Assembly (NCBI GenBank): GCA_029973955.1 | Contig: JARKQJ010000066.1 | Location: 1 to 45,907 of the forward strand | DNA length: 45,907 bases | DNA from: Paludibaculum sp. | GTDB lineage: Bacteria > Acidobacteriota > Terriglobia > Bryobacterales > Bryobacteraceae | Direction: 5' to 3' | Shown: piece by piece, positions 42,534 through 45,907 of the stretch | Position numbering within the stretch: the stretch's first letter is position 1 | Layout: the number at the start of each line of letters is the position of its first letter | Program-made: the position numbers and the translations under genes | The notes under the pieces: model-generated | What the model was told of the DNA's origin: nothing | Databases searched by the model: none | Seen by the model: only the letters and a program-made list of their open reading frames with translations

Positions 42534-43837
42534 AGCGGCCCATCTCGAACCTGCGCTGGTGGATCGGCGGAGTCCTGTTCGCATCCACCGTCATCAACTA
42601 CATCGACCGCCAGACACTGAGCGTTCTCGCTCCGTATCTGAAATCCGAGTTCCGCTGGACCAACTCGGACTTCGCCGTCATCGTCATCAGCTTCCGCGTT
42701 GCCTACGCCGTGGGCCAGAGCGCCGCCGGCCGCATGCTGGACTGGCTGGGCACGCGCCGCGGCCTCACCGCCGGCGTGCTGTGGTACTCCGTGGCGGCGA
42801 TGCTCACCTCGCTCGCCACAGGCTTGCGCAGCTTCGCCTTCTTCCGGTTTCTGCTGGGCACGGGTGAGGCGGCGAACTGGCCCGGGGCGACCAAAGCCGT
42901 CTCCGAGTGGTTTCCGAAATCGGAGCGGGGCCTGGCCGTCGCGCTGTTCGATTCCGGCTCCGCCGTGGGCGGCGCGGTGGCGCCTGCGCTGGTGGTGTGG
43001 CTCTACGCGCACTACGGCAGTTGGCGTCCGGTCTTCCTCATCACCGGCACGCTAGGCCTGCTCTGGCTGTGCCTGTGGCGCTGGATCTATCACAAGCCCG
43101 AAGACCATCCGCGCATCTCGGCAGAGGAGCGGGCGATGATTCTGGCTTCGCGCGAAGAGGAGCGCATCGCGGAAGCCGGCCCGCGCGCGAACTGGCTCGA
43201 ACTGCTCCGCAGGAAAGAGACCTGGGGCATCGTGCTGGGCCGCGGCTTGACCGATCCGGTGTGGTTCTTCGTCACGGACTGGTTCGCCATCTACCTCGTC
43301 TCCAAGGGCTACGCCGTGGCGGACACGCTGGTGGGCTTCTGGGTGCCGTTTCTGGCCGCCGACGCCGGCAATTTCGCCGGTGGCTGGTTCTCCGGGCGTC
43401 TCGTGAAGCGCGGCTGGAGCCCGGTGCGGGCGCGCAAAGCGGTGATCGGCGTCTGCGGCTTGGGCATGGCGCTGATTGCGGGCGCGGCGCTGACGTCGAA
43501 CCTGGCGCTGCTCATCTCGGCGTTCGGCATTTCCACGTTCTGCTACGCGGCCTGGTCCACCATGGGCCTGGCGCTGCCGACCGACATCTTCCCCAGCCAC
43601 TCGGTGGCGACGGTGAGCGGCATGGGCGGCACGGGCGCGGGCATCGGCACCATCATCTCCACGTACCTGATCGGCTGGTCGGCCGACCGCTATTCCTTTG
43701 AGCCCGTGCTGCTGGGCGCCAGCGTGGTTCCGCTGGTGGCGACAGCGCTAGTATGGTTGCTGATCCAGGAGCGTGGAGGACGCGATGAAAAGATTCGTGC
43801 TGATGTTGACGACGGCGGCGGTGGTGTACGCGGCTGA
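42530..43837 (+). CDS. MFS transporter, ACS (anion:cation symporter) type
   Basis: A 435-aa protein with 12 helices. The start is the GTG at 42530, which overlaps the amidohydrolase stop in GTGA. The opening [20 protein letters not shown] and the following helix pattern are typical of the ACS group (hexuronate, glucarate and aromatic-acid transporters), with the family RxGxRxG-like [17 protein letters not shown] between helices 2 and 3 and [17 protein letters not shown] in helix 4. The central loop ([15 protein letters not shown]) is also usual. It probably imports the acid formed by the neighbouring hydrolases. Its 3' end overlaps the tannase gene by 53 bases in a different frame. Confidence 0.87.
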   Translation: MKRPISNLRWWIGGVLFASTVINYIDRQTLSVLAPYLKSEFRWTNSDFAVIVISFRVAYAVGQSAAGRMLDWLGTRRGLTAGVLWYSVAAMLTSLATGLRSFAFFRFLLGTGEAANWPGATKAVSEWFPKSERGLAVALFDSGSAVGGAVAPALVVWLYAHYGSWRPVFLITGTLGLLWLCLWRWIYHKPEDHPRISAEERAMILASREEERIAEAGPRANWLELLRRKETWGIVLGRGLTDPVWFFVTDWFAIYLVSKGYAVADTLVGFWVPFLAADAGNFAGGWFSGRLVKRGWSPVRARKAVIGVCGLGMALIAGAALTSNLALLISAFGISTFCYAAWSTMGLALPTDIFPSHSVATVSGMGGTGAGIGTIISTYLIGWSADRYSFEPVLLGASVVPLVATALVWLLIQERGGRDEKIRADVDDGGGGVRG

Positions 43838-45335
43838 TTGCGCGGGACTCAAAAACGTCACATTGAAGGCCGTGACCATCACCGCGGCGGAAGCCGTTCC
43901 AGCAGGGCCTTTCACGCCGCCGGACAAATCCAAGGTCGGTAACATGCCGGCCTTCTGCCGTGTGGCGGGCACAAGCAGGCCCACGGCCGATTCCGAGATT
44001 CAATTCGAAGTCTGGATGCCCGCCGAAGGTTGGAACGGCAAGTTCCAGGGCGTCGGCAATGGCGGCTACGCCGGCACCATCAGCTACGGAGCCATGGCCA
44101 CCGCCGTGCGCACCGGCTATGCCACCGCATCCACCGACACGGGCCACAAGGCCAATGGCGGCGGCGCGGGCTGGGCGCTGGGCCATCCCGAAAAAACCGC
44201 CGATTTCGGCCACCGCGCCATTCATGAGATGACCGTCCACGGCAAAGCGCTGGTGGCCGCCTACTACGGCAGCCCCGCCAAGCGTTCATACTTCAGCTCC
44301 TGCTCCAATGGCGGCCGGCAGGCCTTGATGGAGGCGCAGCGCTACCCCTCGGACTACGACGGCATCATCGCCGGAGCCCCCGCCAATGCCTGGACGCGGC
44401 TCATGGTGAACGCCGTGAATCTCTCCAAGGAGACCGCCGCCAGCGATGCCGGCTACATCCCCGCGGCCAAGCTGCCCGCCATCCAGGCCGCCGCTCTGGC
44501 CGCCTGCGACTCGGGCGATGGCGCCAAGGACGGCGTGATCGGCGACCCCGAACGCTGCCGCCTCGATCTGTCGCTGCTCGAATGCAAGGGCGCGGAGAAC
44601 GACGAGTGCCTCACGCCGGCCCAGGTGAAAGCGCTGCGGGTGGTCTACGGCGGCACGAAGACCTCGAAGGGCAAGGTGGTGTCGCCCGGCTACACCATGG
44701 GCGGCGAGGCCGAATCCGGCGGCTGGGGGCCTTGGATCACCGGCGCTTCGCGCGAGAAGTCGCTCATGTTCATGTTCGGCACGGAGTTCTTCAAGAACAT
44801 GGTCTATGCCGACAAGAGCTGGGACTACCGCAAGTTTGAAGTGGACCGCGACTGGAAGGCCGCCGAGGCGAAGGCCGGCCCGATGGTGAACTCGGATAAT
44901 CCCAATCTGAAGAGCTTCTACGCCCGCGGCGGGAAGCTGATTCTCTATCACGGCTGGAGCGATGCGGCCATCCCCGGCCAGATGGTGGTGGACTACTACG
45001 AGAACGTGCGCAAGAAGGTTGGCGCGAAGAAGACCTCGGAGTTCGTGCGGCTCTTCATGGTGCCGGGCATGCAGCACTGCGGCGGGGGGTCGGGCACGAA
45101 TTCGTTCGGCCAGGGCGGCACGGGCAAGGGCGACCCGAAGAACAACATCGTGGCGGCGCTGGAGCAGTGGGTGGAGCAGGGCGTAGCTCCGGAAGTGATC
45201 ATCGCCTCCCGCACCACGGGCGGCAAGCTGGAAAAGACGCGCCCGCTCTGCGCGCATCCCAAAGTGGCAAAGTACAAGGGCGCGGGCGACGTGAACGACG
45301 CAGCCAACTGGGCCTGCGCCGCGCCCGGCAAGTGA
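43785..45335 (+). CDS. Tannase/feruloyl esterase family protein
   Basis: A 516-aa secreted esterase with a signal peptide ([16 protein letters not shown]). It has the alpha/beta-hydrolase core with the Cys-Ser motif [20 protein letters not shown] (Cys173 and Ser174), the acid in [16 protein letters not shown] and the His-Cys pair in [12 protein letters not shown]. The paired cysteines form the family's CS-D-HC disulfide. It cleaves galloyl or hydroxycinnamoyl esters of plant polyphenols and cell walls. GGAGG lies 6 bases upstream of the chosen ATG, which sits inside the end of the MFS gene, so the genes are co-translated. Substrate is not fixed by sequence; both tannase and feruloyl esterase are possible. 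Confidence 0.9.
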   Translation: MKRFVLMLTTAAVVYAADCAGLKNVTLKAVTITAAEAVPAGPFTPPDKSKVGNMPAFCRVAGTSRPTADSEIQFEVWMPAEGWNGKFQGVGNGGYAGTISYGAMATAVRTGYATASTDTGHKANGGGAGWALGHPEKTADFGHRAIHEMTVHGKALVAAYYGSPAKRSYFSSCSNGGRQALMEAQRYPSDYDGIIAGAPANAWTRLMVNAVNLSKETAASDAGYIPAAKLPAIQAAALAACDSGDGAKDGVIGDPERCRLDLSLLECKGAENDECLTPAQVKALRVVYGGTKTSKGKVVSPGYTMGGEAESGGWGPWITGASREKSLMFMFGTEFFKNMVYADKSWDYRKFEVDRDWKAAEAKAGPMVNSDNPNLKSFYARGGKLILYHGWSDAAIPGQMVVDYYENVRKKVGAKKTSEFVRLFMVPGMQHCGGGSGTNSFGQGGTGKGDPKNNIVAALEQWVEQGVAPEVIIASRTTGGKLEKTRPLCAHPKVAKYKGAGDVNDAANWACAAPGK

Positions 45336-45339
45336 GGCG

Positions 45340-45735
45340 ATGCCGGCACGCAACACAAAACAGAAGGAGGCGATCCGCGCCGCGCTCGAATCGGCCGGCC
45401 GCCCGCTGACGGCCGACGAAGTGCTGGCCCATGCGCAGCGTGCCGTCACGGGCTTGGGCGCCGCCACGGTCTATCGCAATCTGCGCACTCTTCTGGACGA
45501 AGGCTGGCTGGCGGAGGTGCAGTTGCCGGGAGAGGTGACGCGCTACGAACTCTCCGGCAAAGGCCATCACCATCACTTCCACTGCCGCGCCTGCGGACAG
45601 GTGTTCGAACTGCCCGCCTGCCGGGGCGACTTCCCCGCCCTGGCCCCCAAGGGCTTCGAGGTCACCGGACACGAAGTGATCCTCTACGGCTACTGCCCCC
45701 GCTGCGCCCCGCCTCCGCGCAGGCTGCGGGTCTGA
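45340..45735 (+). CDS. Fur-family metalloregulator
   Basis: A 131-aa regulator starting 4 bases after the tannase stop. The winged-helix domain is at about 1-75 (QKEAIRAALESAGRPLTADE, GLGAATVYRNLRTLLDEGWL, with the DNA-recognition helix around TVYRNL). The dimerisation domain has the His/Cys metal site: GKGHHHHFHCRACGQVFELP has one CxxC pair and YGYCPRCAPP has the second. Both structural-zinc pairs are present, so the protein should be metal-responsive. It could be Fur, Zur or PerR type; sequence does not decide. It is the last gene of the operon, but whether it controls it is not shown. Confidence 0.85.
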   Translation: MPARNTKQKEAIRAALESAGRPLTADEVLAHAQRAVTGLGAATVYRNLRTLLDEGWLAEVQLPGEVTRYELSGKGHHHHFHCRACGQVFELPACRGDFPALAPKGFEVTGHEVILYGYCPRCAPPPRRLRV

Positions 45736-45746
45736 ACAGTCTCCGT

Positions 45747-45907
45747 TCAACCCTCCAGCCACGGCTGCGGGTCCACCTCGGCGAACTTCGCCCGGCCGAA
45801 CTTCTCTTTCATCGCATAAGGCACCGTGCAGTCGAAAATGGTCTTGCACGAGATGCCCGGCGCGGAAATGGACGGGCTGAACTGCGGCGATTGCGAAGGG
45901 TCCAGCG
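45747..45907 (-). CDS. C-terminal end of a probable UbiD-family decarboxylase (partial)
   Basis: The minus strand enters from beyond the window in an open frame of 53 residues and stops at TGA 45747-45749. Visible are LDPSQSPQFSPSISAPGISC, KTIFDCTVPYAMKEKFGRAK and FAEVDPQPWLEG. The KT(I)xxDCTVP..MKE.F.R..F.EVD...W ending is what I associate with the C-terminus of UbiD-like prenyl-FMN decarboxylases, but the catalytic part is outside the window. It converges on the Fur-type gene with 11 bases between. Position beside an aromatic-ester unit agrees with aromatic-acid decarboxylation. Confidence 0.55.
   Translation of the reverse strand, partial: LDPSQSPQFSPSISAPGISCKTIFDCTVPYAMKEKFGRAKFAEVDPQPWLEG

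Noticed and set aside
41996..43837. 613-codon frame containing the MFS gene
   Set aside because: The first 178 codons lie out of frame within the amidohydrolase and are Arg/Pro-rich; the MFS start is the GTG at 42530.

Overview
The window looks like chromosome of a GC-rich, soil-type acidobacterium, most likely of the Solibacter/Bryobacter group. This is inferred from gene style, not from a marker gene. The signs are two very large Oar-type TonB-dependent receptors with an N-terminal carboxypeptidase-regulatory domain, a secreted tricorn-type protease, a secreted sulfatase, a Gfo/Idh/MocA oxidoreductase coupled to a DUF6807 protein, Tat-type leaders on sugar enzymes, and an HME-type metal efflux operon. 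No rRNA or tRNA gene and no CRISPR array was seen.

Left end (1-5.4 kb): an accessory, decaying island. It opens with the core and variable tip of an Rhs protein, overlapped by a small presumed immunity gene, then 0.8 kb of hairpin-rich non-coding DNA. Three toxin-antitoxin modules follow on the minus strand: VapBC, an MqsRA whose toxin gene has two frameshifts while MqsA is intact, and a Gp49/HigB-like toxin with an XRE antitoxin. Remnants lie between them: the tail of a second MqsA-like antitoxin, a 44-bp palindrome resembling paired transposon ends, and an IS66-like scrap.

5.4-18.3 kb: mixed housekeeping and secreted functions. These are a PPOX/HugZ-like flavin protein, a TRIC/YadS channel, an M20 amidohydrolase, a SAM methyltransferase, a broken family 88/105 glycoside hydrolase, a secreted BsuPI-domain protein, a Tat-exported sulfatase, a NarL-type two-component system, and a PAP2 phosphatase overlapping a LssY_C-domain gene.

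18.3-24.3 kb: a compact czcCBA-like efflux operon (outer-membrane factor, lipoprotein adaptor, HME-RND pump) ending in a DUF190 PII-like gene coupled to the pump by ATGA. Then come a VOC protein, a polytopic membrane protein and a Tat-leader NAD-binding epimerase.

26.7-41.1 kb: polymer uptake and degradation. A TonB-dependent receptor lies between an internally deleted duplicate of the tricorn 3' end and the intact tricorn gene. A Gfo/Idh/MocA-DUF6807 pair converges on an oligogalacturonate lyase, which lies downstream of a second TonB-dependent receptor. With the broken family 88/105 hydrolase at 9.4-10.0 kb this suggests pectin fragments as a carbon source.

41.4-45.9 kb: a tightly overlapping plus-strand operon (amidohydrolase, ACS-type MFS transporter, tannase/feruloyl esterase, Fur-family regulator) facing the 3' end of a probable UbiD-type decarboxylase. 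It looks like a unit for taking up and degrading plant aromatic esters.
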